Part shown: piece by piece, positions 21,609 through 29,956 of the stretch
Layout of the letters: every line of letters begins with the position of its first letter
Numbering within the stretch: the stretch's first letter is position 1
From: CAKSHC01 sp045631845
GTDB taxonomy: Bacteria > Bacillota > Clostridia > Oscillospirales > UMGS1783
Direction of reading: 5' to 3'
NCBI GenBank assembly: GCA_045631845.1
Contig: JAZQVM010000037.1
Span: 1 to 31,914, forward strand
DNA length: 31,914 nucleotides
The notes under the pieces: generated by a model
What the model saw: only the letters and a program-made list of their open reading frames with translations
The model's database searches: none
Told to the model about the DNA's origin: nothing
Program-made: the position numbers and the translations under genes

Positions 21609-22328
21609 TTACATGAACCGACACAACAATATAGGTATAAATACAGCCGGCACATAATTCATTACCTTTAACTTGGTAATTCCAAGAAGATTCAATGCCA
21701 ACCCCAAAATCAATAATGATCCCACACAGGTCATTTCCGCAACAACAATTTCACTCAAATACGGCGCAATTACCCCCGCCAGAAGGGTAATCCCGCCCTG
21801 AATGATAAAGACTGCACCCGAAGAAAATAAAACGCCATACCCCAAAGAACTGGCGAAAATAATCGCACTCACTCCATCCAATAACGCCTTGGTGTATTGC
21901 ATGGTGTGATCACCCTGAATCCCACTGTTGAGCGATCCCACAATCGCCATCGCCCCAACGCAGAACAACAAACTGGCCGTCACAAACCCCTGCGTCACCG
22001 ATACCGTCGTGTCTTTGGTGCTGAAATGCCGCTCAATCATTTGACCTACCTTGTTGATTCCGTCGTCCAGCCGACACAATTCGCCAATCAATCCACCTAT
22101 GACAACTGAAAGAATGGCAATCAGCACATTCTGCCCCTTCATGAGTCCACTGATGCCAATGTAGGCTACGCAAAGGGCTACACCTTTCATTACAATATCC
22201 TGAAACCGACCCGATGCAGATGAACCTGTCTTTTTTTCCGTCTTTTTTCCAATTAAGCGAATCAGTAAGCCAATTAATCCGCCTAAAATAATAGCTCCCG
22301 CATTCACCAGCGCGCCCAATAACGGCAT
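21609..22328 (-). CDS. DUF554 (YdfK/YqgA-like) membrane protein
   Basis: 239 residues with about six to seven membrane helices. The opening 'GALVNAGAIILGGLIGLL' and the later 'GDHTMQYTKALLDGVSAI' and 'FASSLGYGVLFSSGAVF' are typical of DUF554, an uncharacterised membrane family. A Lys/Thr/Ser-rich cytoplasmic loop follows the first helix (about 29-45). An AAAGGAGG site precedes the start. It is alone on its strand, convergent with the mazF-type gene and divergent from the acylation cassette. Its sequence looks more AT-leaning, with codon choices (ATT, AAT, AAA) less like its neighbours. A later arrival by transfer is possible, but this is a visual impression only. Confidence 0.88.
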   Translation of the reverse strand: MPLLGALVNAGAIILGGLIGLLIRLIGKKTEKKTGSSASGRFQDIVMKGVALCVAYIGISGLMKGQNVLIAILSVVIGGLIGELCRLDDGINKVGQMIERHFSTKDTTVSVTQGFVTASLLFCVGAMAIVGSLNSGIQGDHTMQYTKALLDGVSAIIFASSLGYGVLFSSGAVFIIQGGITLLAGVIAPYLSEIVVAEMTCVGSLLILGLALNLLGITKLKVMNYVPAVFIPILLCRFM

Positions 22329-22358
22329 GTATATCCGCCTCCTTTATGCATGGTTCTC

Positions 22359-22387
22359 ATTGTAACACAAAAATTATCATGAATAAA
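22359..22387 (-). promoter_or_regulatory. Possible promoter for the DUF554 gene
   Basis: On the minus strand, TTTATT (22387-22382), a 17-nt spacer and TACAAT (22364-22359) with an upstream TGT. The -10 is good and the -35 is weak. Confidence 0.5.
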
Positions 22388-22440
22388 GCAAAAAAATATA
22401 TTTCTTTGTAAAAAAAGCTAAAAAATACAGAAAATAGTCA

Positions 22441-22469
22441 TTGTGAAACCTGAAAAATTATGTTATTAT
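22441..22469 (+). promoter_or_regulatory. Sigma-A-like promoter for the acylation cassette
   Basis: TTGTGA (22441-22446), a 17-nt spacer and TATTAT (22464-22469) with an upstream TGT extended -10 element. It lies about 37 nt before the first gene of the cassette. Confidence 0.65.
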
Positions 22470-22506
22470 ATTTAACGTATGACATTATGAATGTGAGGTA
22501 AGACCC

Positions 22507-23289
22507 GTGTCGGGAGAAACAGCAAAAAAATTAAATAAAATTCTCCCATTACTCGGAGCCATCGGCGTGCTGTTGTTTACTGCCGCTATCGTCCTTTCGA
22601 TAACGGTTAAGCCTACTCCGACGCCTGTGAGTGAACCATCTTCGGAAATCTCATCGCAACCGTCTTCCTCCATCGAGAGTTCAGAACCGCCCCCCGCCAA
22701 TGACACCATTCACACCCCGCTCACCGATGAAGAACTATTTACCGGCAGTGCCTTTATCGGGAACAGTTGCGTGGAACGTCTGTTTGTGCAGGGGTATGGC
22801 CTGCAGGCCGATTTTCTCTCGGGCGTCGGGCTCACGGTTCACTCGTTTTTTACTGATCCTCCCGCACGGTTGGATCGTACGGTTGCCGATCTGTTGGCCG
22901 ACGGTCGGCAGTATAATCGTATTTTTATTCTGTTTGGCATCAATGAGGTCGGTACCGATCCGGTCTTGTTTATTGAAAAATACAGCCAGTTGATCGATCA
23001 TGTTCAGGCATATCAGCCATCCGCACAGATCTATGTGCAGGCCATCTTGCCGGTATCCCGTGCGGCGCATGACCGCAATGTCTATATGGTCAATAACGAT
23101 AATATCCGCATGTTTAATCAGCAGATATTGGATATGACCATTCAAAAACAAGTGCACTTTATCAATACTTTTGATGCCTTGGCAGATGCTGAAGGATTTC
23201 TGCCCGACGATGTGTCGAGTGACGGTATCCATCTGTCTAAGGATTATAATCAAATTTGGATTAACTACCTAAAGGAGCAAGTAAATTGA
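22507..23289 (+). CDS. Membrane-anchored SGNH/GDSL-like hydrolase
   Basis: 260 residues from GTG, with GAGGTAAG just upstream. One helix (about 11-34) anchors it. A Ser/Pro-rich linker (about 36-66) spaces the catalytic domain from the membrane. SGNH landmarks follow: block I 'FIGNSCVERL' with the nucleophile candidate S87, block III 'LFGINEVG' (N146), and block V 'DGIHLS' (D239, H242). Position 86 is Asn, where the family motif normally has Asp (GDS). Such enzymes remove or transfer O-acyl groups on polysaccharides. It is the first gene of the MBOAT/DHHW cassette and overlaps the next gene by 4 nt. The fold is well supported; the activity is inferred. Confidence 0.83.
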   Translation: MSGETAKKLNKILPLLGAIGVLLFTAAIVLSITVKPTPTPVSEPSSEISSQPSSSIESSEPPPANDTIHTPLTDEELFTGSAFIGNSCVERLFVQGYGLQADFLSGVGLTVHSFFTDPPARLDRTVADLLADGRQYNRIFILFGINEVGTDPVLFIEKYSQLIDHVQAYQPSAQIYVQAILPVSRAAHDRNVYMVNNDNIRMFNQQILDMTIQKQVHFINTFDALADAEGFLPDDVSSDGIHLSKDYNQIWINYLKEQVN

Positions 23290-23741
23290 AACGTATTATT
23301 TCGGTAATTTTGCTATCTATTTTGTTATTGGCATCTTGTGCCCCTGCCCCCATTGAGATTCATGTGACGGATGCGGCCGCTCTGCTCCATGGCACAGTAA
23401 CTTTCGAGGATATTATGAGTGATATGGATACCGCAGGCATTTGTCGCATTTTAGCCCTCACCGAGGATGAGGTGAAGCAAGCGGCCGGCTATGTATCTAC
23501 CGGCGCTACGGCCGAAGAGTTTTTTGTGATTGAGGCTAAAGAAGGGAAGACTGAGGCTGTCCAAAAAGCCATTGATGCCCATATGGAATACATGATCAAC
23601 GGCTACTCCGATTACGGTCCGCAGGAAGTCCCCAAACTGAAAAACGCCGTGCGCGAAGTGCAAGGGAACTATATCTTCCTTTGTGTTTGCAACGATCCCT
23701 CGCAGGCAAAAACCGTGATTGATCAGATCGTAGGAAAATAA
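23286..23741 (+). CDS. DUF4358 family lipoprotein
   Basis: 151 residues from TTG, overlapping the previous stop by 4 nt. The N-terminus ends in the lipobox 'LASC' (C18), so it is membrane-tethered outside the cell. The mature part resembles DUF4358: 'ICRILALTEDEVKQAAGYVSTGA' followed by 'EEFFVIEAKEGKTEAVQKAI', and a C-terminal 'YIFLCVCNDPSQAKTVI'. DUF4358 lipoproteins are commonly found beside MBOAT and DHHW genes in Clostridia, with no established function. A structural or adaptor role in cell-surface acylation is an inference from the company it keeps. Confidence 0.82.
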   Translation: MKRIISVILLSILLLASCAPAPIEIHVTDAAALLHGTVTFEDIMSDMDTAGICRILALTEDEVKQAAGYVSTGATAEEFFVIEAKEGKTEAVQKAIDAHMEYMINGYSDYGPQEVPKLKNAVREVQGNYIFLCVCNDPSQAKTVIDQIVGK

Positions 23742-23759
23742 TAAAAGGAGGCCGGATCT

Positions 23760-25154
23760 TTGGTATTCTTCAGCTTAATCTTCTTATTTGCATATCTTCC
23801 TCTTGTGCTGGGAATCTATTATCTGGTGCCCCGTCGTTTTCGTAACGCCTTTTTACTGGTTGCCAATATCATATTCTACGGATGGGGAGAACCCGTATAC
23901 ATTCTGCTAATGGCCGTTTGCACCGCTATCAATTTTCTGTGCGGATATCTGATCGACAAATATCGTCAAGATACCCGCAAGGCCAAACTGTTCTTGGTGC
24001 TGTCGGTCGTGGCCAGCCTTGGCCTGTTAGCCGTCTTTAAGTATACGGGTTTTGTTGCGTCTTTGCTCAAACAAATCCCGGGTCTGGGCGGTATCATGGA
24101 GCCCATTATCCCGCTCCCCGTCGGCATCTCGTTCTATACCTTCCAAAGTATGTCCTACACCATTGACGTCTACCGTAACGATGCCAAGGTGCAGAAAAAC
24201 TTTGTATCCTTTGCCACATATGTATCCCTGTTCCCGCAACTGATCGCCGGCCCCATTGTCCGTTACCGTGACGTGCAGGAGCAGCTGGACGTGCGCAGAG
24301 AATCCGCAGTGCAGTTTGCCTGCGGCGTTAAGCGGTTTGTGGTGGGCTTAGCAAAAAAGGTGCTCATCGCCAATCAGATGGGTCTGTTATGGGATATGCT
24401 CCGTACCGATGCCGGAGTTGGCTGGCTGGCCTCTTGGTTTGGTATCTTGGCCTATGCCATGCAGATTTATTTTGACTTTTCCGGCTATAGCGATATGGCT
24501 ATCGGCCTTGGTCGTATGCTCGGCTTTGAGTTCTTGGAAAACTTCAATTATCCGTACATTGCCCGTAATATTACCGATTTTTGGCGAAGATGGCACATCT
24601 CGCTCTCCACGTGGTTTCGGGACTATCTGTATATCCCCCTCGGCGGCAATCGCAAGGGCGTGGCCAAACAGATCCGCAACCTGCTGATCGTGTGGTTCGT
24701 CACCGGCCTGTGGCACGGCGCCAGCACCAATTTTATCCTGTGGGGACTGTACTATTTTGTCCTCTTGGTTTTGGAACGCTTTGTGCTAAGGAAAGTGCTG
24801 GATAAGATACCCTATGCTGTCACCATGCCCATTACCTTTATTTTGGTGTTATTTGGCTGGGTTATCTTCTCCTTTACCGATATGCCCCAAATGGGTTCCT
24901 TCTTCGGTCGCCTGTTTGCTTTTGGCAGTCATGCCTTGACAGGGGAGAGTAGTTATACCGTTCTGTCCTATCTGCCCTTAATGCTGATGGCTATCGTAGC
25001 GGCTACCCCTCTCGGCAAACAAATCCATACCAAACTGGCAGGAAAGCCCTCTGGCTTTGCCGTCGAAATCATCGGTGTATTGTTGGGGTTGATCTTGTGC
25101 ACCGCCGCCTTGGTCAGCCAAAGCTATAACCCCTTCTTGTATTATCAATTTTGA
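23760..25154 (+). CDS. MBOAT family O-acyltransferase (AlgI/DltB-like)
   Basis: 464 residues from TTG, with AAAGGAGG 7 nt upstream. About ten membrane helices are spread over the whole length. The MBOAT signature region around residues 274-300 includes 'FWRRWHISLSTWFRDYLY' with H279. The catalytic His is probably H319 in 'TGLWHGAS'. AlgI-type proteins carry acyl (usually acetyl) groups across the membrane for O-acylation of polysaccharides outside the cell. The acceptor polymer here is unknown, and I see no glycosyltransferase in the window. The DHHW gene follows 9 nt downstream as its likely partner, the counterpart of AlgJ/AlgX. Confidence 0.93.
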   Translation: MVFFSLIFLFAYLPLVLGIYYLVPRRFRNAFLLVANIIFYGWGEPVYILLMAVCTAINFLCGYLIDKYRQDTRKAKLFLVLSVVASLGLLAVFKYTGFVASLLKQIPGLGGIMEPIIPLPVGISFYTFQSMSYTIDVYRNDAKVQKNFVSFATYVSLFPQLIAGPIVRYRDVQEQLDVRRESAVQFACGVKRFVVGLAKKVLIANQMGLLWDMLRTDAGVGWLASWFGILAYAMQIYFDFSGYSDMAIGLGRMLGFEFLENFNYPYIARNITDFWRRWHISLSTWFRDYLYIPLGGNRKGVAKQIRNLLIVWFVTGLWHGASTNFILWGLYYFVLLVLERFVLRKVLDKIPYAVTMPITFILVLFGWVIFSFTDMPQMGSFFGRLFAFGSHALTGESSYTVLSYLPLMLMAIVAATPLGKQIHTKLAGKPSGFAVEIIGVLLGLILCTAALVSQSYNPFLYYQF

Positions 25155-25163
25155 GGTGACATC

Positions 25164-26264
25164 ATGAAGAATGAACGATTTATCCATTGGGCTTTTATCC
25201 TTCTGTTTGTTGCCTTTATCGGCGTATTTGCTATTCTTTTTGCGGTGCTTCCTAAAGCAGAACTGTCGGAGTTGGAACGCCGCCCCTTATCGGAAACGCC
25301 AAAACTCACGGCCGATTCTCTCTTTTCAGGGGATTTTGGTAAGGCCGCCGAAACCTATCTGTCCGATCATTTTCCCGCCCGAAGCAGATGGGTGGGGCTG
25401 CACGCCGGTGCCGAATGGCTGACGGGGCGTAACGGCCAAAACGGCATCTATCTGGGCAAGAATCAAAGGCTGTATACGGCACCCGTTTCCTGTGACTATG
25501 CAAGGATTGACCGCAATTGCGCCGCCATTACCGATTTTGCCGCCAAGAGCGGAACCAATGTAAATGTCCTGATCGTACCCTCGGCAGGCTCAGTGGATCA
25601 AGGCGGATTGCCCGCCCTTCATAGCCCCTATCGGGATCAGGAAATTTTGTCCTATATGAGTGAGGAGTTGAACGTCATTCAACCCCATCTGTCGGTCGAG
25701 CATTTTTATCGGACCGACCACCATTGGACAACCGCAGGCGCTTATCAAGCCTATCTTGCCTGTGCCGATGCGCTCGGTCTTGAACCCTTAGCCGAATCGG
25801 CTTTTGATAAGGAAACAGTGGAGGGCTTTTACGGTACATCCTACGCCAAAGCCGGTCTTTGGCACATAAAACCCGATACCATGGAACTGTGGCATAGTCA
25901 AACGCCCATCACCGTTACCATTATGGACGATGCCGCCCCGCCAAAGGAATACACAAGCGTATTTTTCCGTGATGCGCTGAGTACCATGGATATGTATACC
26001 GTCTTTTTGGACGGCAACCATGGCCGTGTTCGGCTTTCCAATCCGCAAGGCGAGGGGAAACTGCTTATTGTGAAAGATTCCTTTGCCCAAGCGTTGGTTC
26101 CTTTCTTGGCTGAACACTATGCCCAAATTGATATGATCGATCTGCGGCATTTCCGCCGCACCGCCGTGTCCGATTTCGCCGCACAGGAAGGCTATACCGA
26201 TGTCTTGCTTATTTACGGAATCGAATCGGTCGCCGCATCCAACGACCTGTTGTGGTTGCAATAA
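25164..26264 (+). CDS. DHHW family protein (AlgJ/AlgX-like acylation partner)
   Basis: 366 residues. One N-terminal helix (about 8-30) anchors it, followed by 'ELERRPLSETPKL' and 'YLSDHFPARSRWV', typical of the DHHW family. The name motif DHHW is at residues 185-188 ('YRTDHHWTTAGAYQ'). A late 'LLIVKDSFAQALVPFLAEHY' matches the SGNH-fold Ser region of AlgJ/AlgX relatives. Such proteins are thought to receive acyl groups from the MBOAT channel and place them on exported polysaccharide. It ends the four-gene cassette. pepD begins 11 nt after its stop, with no terminator between, so readthrough into the peptidase genes is likely. Confidence 0.9.
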   Translation: MKNERFIHWAFILLFVAFIGVFAILFAVLPKAELSELERRPLSETPKLTADSLFSGDFGKAAETYLSDHFPARSRWVGLHAGAEWLTGRNGQNGIYLGKNQRLYTAPVSCDYARIDRNCAAITDFAAKSGTNVNVLIVPSAGSVDQGGLPALHSPYRDQEILSYMSEELNVIQPHLSVEHFYRTDHHWTTAGAYQAYLACADALGLEPLAESAFDKETVEGFYGTSYAKAGLWHIKPDTMELWHSQTPITVTIMDDAAPPKEYTSVFFRDALSTMDMYTVFLDGNHGRVRLSNPQGEGKLLIVKDSFAQALVPFLAEHYAQIDMIDLRHFRRTAVSDFAAQEGYTDVLLIYGIESVAASNDLLWLQ

Positions 26265-26275
26265 AGGAGAAGCGT

Positions 26276-27670
26276 ATGTTAGAACATCTCAAACCCGCCC
26301 GTGTCTTTTATTATTTTGAACAGTTGTGTGCCATTCCCCACGGTTCGGGTAACACCAAAGCCATCAGCGATTATTGTGTGGGAATAGCCTCTCGGTTGGG
26401 GCTGGAAGTTACGCAGGATGAGTGGAACAATGTGCTCATCCGTAAACCCGCCGCCAACGGCTACGAGGATCATCCCCCCGTCATCATCCAAGGCCATCTG
26501 GATATGGTCTGCGAAAAGGATGCCGACTGTGATCTGGACTTTATGAAAGACGGCCTTCGCCTGCATATCGACGGCGATTGGCTCTCGGCCGATAAAACAA
26601 CATTAGGCGGGGATGACGGCATTGCCATTGCCATGGCCTTGGCTGTGTTAGAAGATAAGGAATTGCCCGCCCCCGCCATTGAAGCCTTGTTTACCACCGA
26701 TGAGGAAACAGGCATGGACGGGGCTGTCGGACTGGATTGCTCTCAGATTCGTGGCCGTCTGCTGCTCAATATCGATTCGGAGGAGGAGGGCGTCCTCACT
26801 GTCGGTTGCGCCGGCGGCGCCCGTGTCGATGTGGCGTTCTCTCTTGAACAACAAGAGGGACAGGGTAAGGGCTATACTGTTGAGGTGTCGGGACTTCGTG
26901 GCGGTCATTCGGGTGTCGAGATCGGTACGGGTCGCTATAATGCCAACAATATTATGGGTAAATTCCTGCAATCCTTGGGGAATATCACCCTTTGCGAAAT
27001 TGAGGGCGGTACGAAAGATAACGCCATTACCCGTTCCTGCCGTGCCGTAATTGTGACCCAAGCCGATGTCATATCGGTGGCTCGGCAATTTGTGAACAAT
27101 AACTATAATGCCAACGATCCCGATTTTGCTATTACGGTCAAAGAAATTGAAAAGCAAAACGGCTATCGGGCCGAAGATGTGATTCGGTTCTTGTCCACCG
27201 TTCCCTGCGGAGTAACGGCCATGAGCGCCGATATCGAGGGCTTGGTCGAAACCTCTCTGAACCTTGGAATCCTGTCTATGAAAGACGGGCAGGTGCATGG
27301 CCGATTCTCGGTGCGTAGTGGCATCAACGCCAGGCGTGACGCCCTGTGCGATAGGGTCATGGCGTTGGCCAAGGCATGTGGGGGAGAAACCCAAAAGGGA
27401 AGCGAGTATCCCGCTTGGGAGTACCGCAAGCAGTCCCCGCTTCAGGACACCATGGTGGCCGTTTATCGTGATATGTATAAAGAAAATCCGCAGGTGCTTA
27501 CCATTCATGCAGGATTGGAATGCGGTCTGTTTTGTGAGAAGATGGATGGGCTGGATGCCGTGTCCTTCGGACCCAACATTGAGGAAATTCACACCTCCCG
27601 TGAGCGGTTGAGCATTTCTTCCACCTCTCGCACCTTTGAGTATCTGTGCCGAATTTTGAAGGAGTTATAA
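26276..27670 (+). CDS. pepD: Aminoacyl-histidine dipeptidase (PepD, M20 family)
   Basis: 464 residues from the ATG at 26276, with AAAGGAGAAG upstream; the frame extends back into the DHHW gene, but the family N-terminus 'LKPARVFYYFEQLCAIPHGSGN' fits this start. Metal-site residues are seen in 'QGHLDMV' (HxD), 'GGDDGIA', 'TTDEETGMDG' and, near the end, 'IHAGLECGLF'. The dimerisation domain lies between about 200 and 380. It is a cytosolic zinc dipeptidase of broad specificity, including Xaa-His. It opens a run of three peptidase genes and is separated from the next by 2 nt. Confidence 0.94.
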   Translation: MLEHLKPARVFYYFEQLCAIPHGSGNTKAISDYCVGIASRLGLEVTQDEWNNVLIRKPAANGYEDHPPVIIQGHLDMVCEKDADCDLDFMKDGLRLHIDGDWLSADKTTLGGDDGIAIAMALAVLEDKELPAPAIEALFTTDEETGMDGAVGLDCSQIRGRLLLNIDSEEEGVLTVGCAGGARVDVAFSLEQQEGQGKGYTVEVSGLRGGHSGVEIGTGRYNANNIMGKFLQSLGNITLCEIEGGTKDNAITRSCRAVIVTQADVISVARQFVNNNYNANDPDFAITVKEIEKQNGYRAEDVIRFLSTVPCGVTAMSADIEGLVETSLNLGILSMKDGQVHGRFSVRSGINARRDALCDRVMALAKACGGETQKGSEYPAWEYRKQSPLQDTMVAVYRDMYKENPQVLTIHAGLECGLFCEKMDGLDAVSFGPNIEEIHTSRERLSISSTSRTFEYLCRILKEL

Positions 27671-27672
27671 TT

Positions 27673-28743
27673 ATGATTAAGAAAAGAATTGAAACCATAC
27701 AGAACAATCTGCAAAGCAGTGAAGCTTTACTGGTCGCTTCGGGTGCCAACCGCTTTTATCTCACCGGCTTTGAGTCAAGTGCAGGCTCGGTGCTGGTCAC
27801 TAAGGATAAAGCCTATTTCTTGATCGACTTTCGCTATGTCGAAAAGGCCAAAAGCGTAGTAACTTCGTGTGAGGTATTGCTTTCCAATCGCACCAATGAT
27901 GAAATTCGGGATCTGCTGACCAAACACGGCGTAAAGGCTTTGTATATCGAAACCTATTCGGCCTCCGTTTCGGCCATGAAAGGGTATGCGGAAGCCTTTG
28001 CGGGTATCGAGGTGTTACAGGACGATAAGATGGATGTGCTCATCGATGAGATGCATGCCATCAAGACCCGTGAGGAATTGGCGCTCATTCAAAAGGCGCA
28101 GAAGTTGACCGACGATACCTTTACCTATATCTTGGATCGCATCCAGGTCGGGCGTAGCGAAAAAGATATCATGCTGGATATGGAATTTTTTATGCGCAAA
28201 CTCGGCAGTGAGGGCGTTTCCTTTGATTTCATTGTCGTTTCGGGTAAAAATTCTTCCTTGCCCCACGGTGTCCCTACCTATAAACTGATTGATTCGGGCG
28301 ATTTTCTTACCATGGATTTCGGCGCCGTTGTTGAGGGCTACCGTTCGGATATGACCCGTACCGTGGCCGTCGGGCAGGTGAGCGACGAGCAAAAACAGGT
28401 GTACGATACGGTGCTCAAAGCCCAGCAGGCGGCACTGGAGGTGATCTGTTCGGGCATGGTCTGCAAAGATGTGGACAAGGTGGCGCGGGACATTATCTAC
28501 AACGCAGGCTATGAAGGATGTTTCGGCCATGGATTGGGACACAGCGTAGGCATTGAAATTCATGAGAATCCGGCCTTTAATACCCGTTGCGAAACGGTAC
28601 TCAAAGAGGGTATGATCATGACGGTTGAGCCGGGTATCTATCTGGAAAATAAATTCGGCGTGCGCATTGAGGATATGGTGTATGTCACCGAGGAAGGTTG
28701 CCTCAACCTCACCCAAAGCCGAAAAGATCTGATTGTTTTGTAA
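27673..28743 (+). CDS. M24 family Xaa-Pro peptidase
   Basis: 356 residues from the ATG at 27673 (GAAGGAG upstream). An N-terminal creatinase-like domain (about 1-125) precedes the pita-bread catalytic domain. Metal ligands are visible in 'MDFGAVVEGYRSDMTRT' (two Asp), 'GHGLGHSVGIEIHENP' (His), 'TVEPGIYL' (Glu) and 'VRIEDMV' (Glu). The sequence fits the short Xaa-Pro aminopeptidase/dipeptidase type (PepQ/YpdF/YqhT-like); aminopeptidase and dipeptidase cannot be told apart by eye. It is cytosolic and needs Mn or Co. It is packed between pepD (2 nt) and pepT (10 nt). Confidence 0.93.
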   Translation: MIKKRIETIQNNLQSSEALLVASGANRFYLTGFESSAGSVLVTKDKAYFLIDFRYVEKAKSVVTSCEVLLSNRTNDEIRDLLTKHGVKALYIETYSASVSAMKGYAEAFAGIEVLQDDKMDVLIDEMHAIKTREELALIQKAQKLTDDTFTYILDRIQVGRSEKDIMLDMEFFMRKLGSEGVSFDFIVVSGKNSSLPHGVPTYKLIDSGDFLTMDFGAVVEGYRSDMTRTVAVGQVSDEQKQVYDTVLKAQQAALEVICSGMVCKDVDKVARDIIYNAGYEGCFGHGLGHSVGIEIHENPAFNTRCETVLKEGMIMTVEPGIYLENKFGVRIEDMVYVTEEGCLNLTQSRKDLIVL

Positions 28744-28753
28744 GGAGAACGGT

Positions 28754-29956
28754 ATGAGCGTATTGGATCACTTTTTATCCTTCGTAGCATACGATACTCG
28801 GTCGGATGAGAACTCACAAAGCGTTCCTTCTACCGAAAAACAGAAGATTTTAGGTGTTTTTTTGGCTCAAAACCTGCAAAAAATGGGGTTAAAAAACGCA
28901 AAAATGGACGATTTTGGATATGTTTACGGCTATTTGCCGCCCTCAAACGGAGTCAATTTGCCCGATTTGGGGTTGATTGCCCACATGGATACCTCACCCG
29001 ATGTGTCGGGTAAAGATGTCCATCCTCGCATCGTAAATTACAACGGCGGCGATATCGAATTAGGGCACGGCGTGACCATTCGAGAAAAGGAATTTCCCAA
29101 TCTGGCACGTTATGTCGGACAGGACCTGATTGTGACCGACGGCAGTACCTTACTCGGCGCCGACGACAAGGCGGGCGTGGCCGAAATCTTTGCGGCGGTG
29201 GAGTATTTGGTGGAGCATCCCGAGGTGAAACACCGTGGGGTGGCTATCTGCATTACCCCCGATGAAGAGATCGGGCGGGGCGCCGATCACTTTGATTTTT
29301 CGCAGTTTTCGGCCAAGGTGGCCTATACGGTGGACGGCGGAGAGCTGGGCGAAATTGAGTACGAAAACTTCAACGGAGCCGGCGTAAAACTGACGGTGCA
29401 CGGCGTGAATATTCATCCCGGTTCGGCCAAGAACAAGATGAAAAATGCGGTGCTGATGGCCAACCAGTTCATTTCCATGCTTCCTGCCCATGAAACGCCT
29501 TCCCATACCGAGGGGTATGAGGGATTTTACCATGTCAACGGCATCGAGGGCGATGAATCAAAAACGGTTGTGCAGATGATTATTCGGGATCATGACCGTG
29601 AGAAATTCGAGGCTCGCAAGCAGTTTGTGTCTAATTTAGTGGAATACCTAAACGGCGTATGGGGCGAGGGTTCGTTCGAACTGGACATGAAGGACAGTTA
29701 CTATAATATGAAGGAAATGATCCTGCCACACATGGAATTGATTGACAATGCCAAAGCTGCCATGCTGGCTGTGGGTGTTGAACCGCAGGTGGTGGCCATT
29801 CGCGGCGGTACCGACGGGGCTCGGTTGTCTTATGAAGGGTTGCCCTGCCCGAACCTGAGTACGGGCGGTGCGAATTTCCACAGCATCCATGAGTTTATTC
29901 CGGTGCGCTCGCTGGAGAAGATGGTGGAAGTTCTCTTGGAGTTGCTCAAGGCATGA
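28754..29956 (+). CDS. pepT: Tripeptide aminopeptidase PepT
   Basis: 400 residues from the ATG at 28754, with AAGGAGAACGG upstream. M20B landmarks are 'IAHMDTSPDVSG' (HxD), 'LGADDKAGVAE', 'TPDEEIGRGADHFD', 'YTVDGGELGEIEYENFN', and the C-terminal 'RGGTDGARLSYEGLP' followed by 'GGANFHSIHEF'. The enzyme releases N-terminal residues from tripeptides in the cytoplasm. It is the third peptidase in the run, and its stop overlaps the following YigZ-type gene by 4 nt (ATGA). Confidence 0.95.
   Translation: MSVLDHFLSFVAYDTRSDENSQSVPSTEKQKILGVFLAQNLQKMGLKNAKMDDFGYVYGYLPPSNGVNLPDLGLIAHMDTSPDVSGKDVHPRIVNYNGGDIELGHGVTIREKEFPNLARYVGQDLIVTDGSTLLGADDKAGVAEIFAAVEYLVEHPEVKHRGVAICITPDEEIGRGADHFDFSQFSAKVAYTVDGGELGEIEYENFNGAGVKLTVHGVNIHPGSAKNKMKNAVLMANQFISMLPAHETPSHTEGYEGFYHVNGIEGDESKTVVQMIIRDHDREKFEARKQFVSNLVEYLNGVWGEGSFELDMKDSYYNMKEMILPHMELIDNAKAAMLAVGVEPQVVAIRGGTDGARLSYEGLPCPNLSTGGANFHSIHEFIPVRSLEKMVEVLLELLKA

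Noticed and set aside
26648..27592. Long minus-strand open frame (314 codons) opposite pepD
   Set aside because: Shadow of a well-supported gene; its translation shows no family features. The same applies to other long antisense frames, such as 14204-14989 opposite pheT and 15455-16177.
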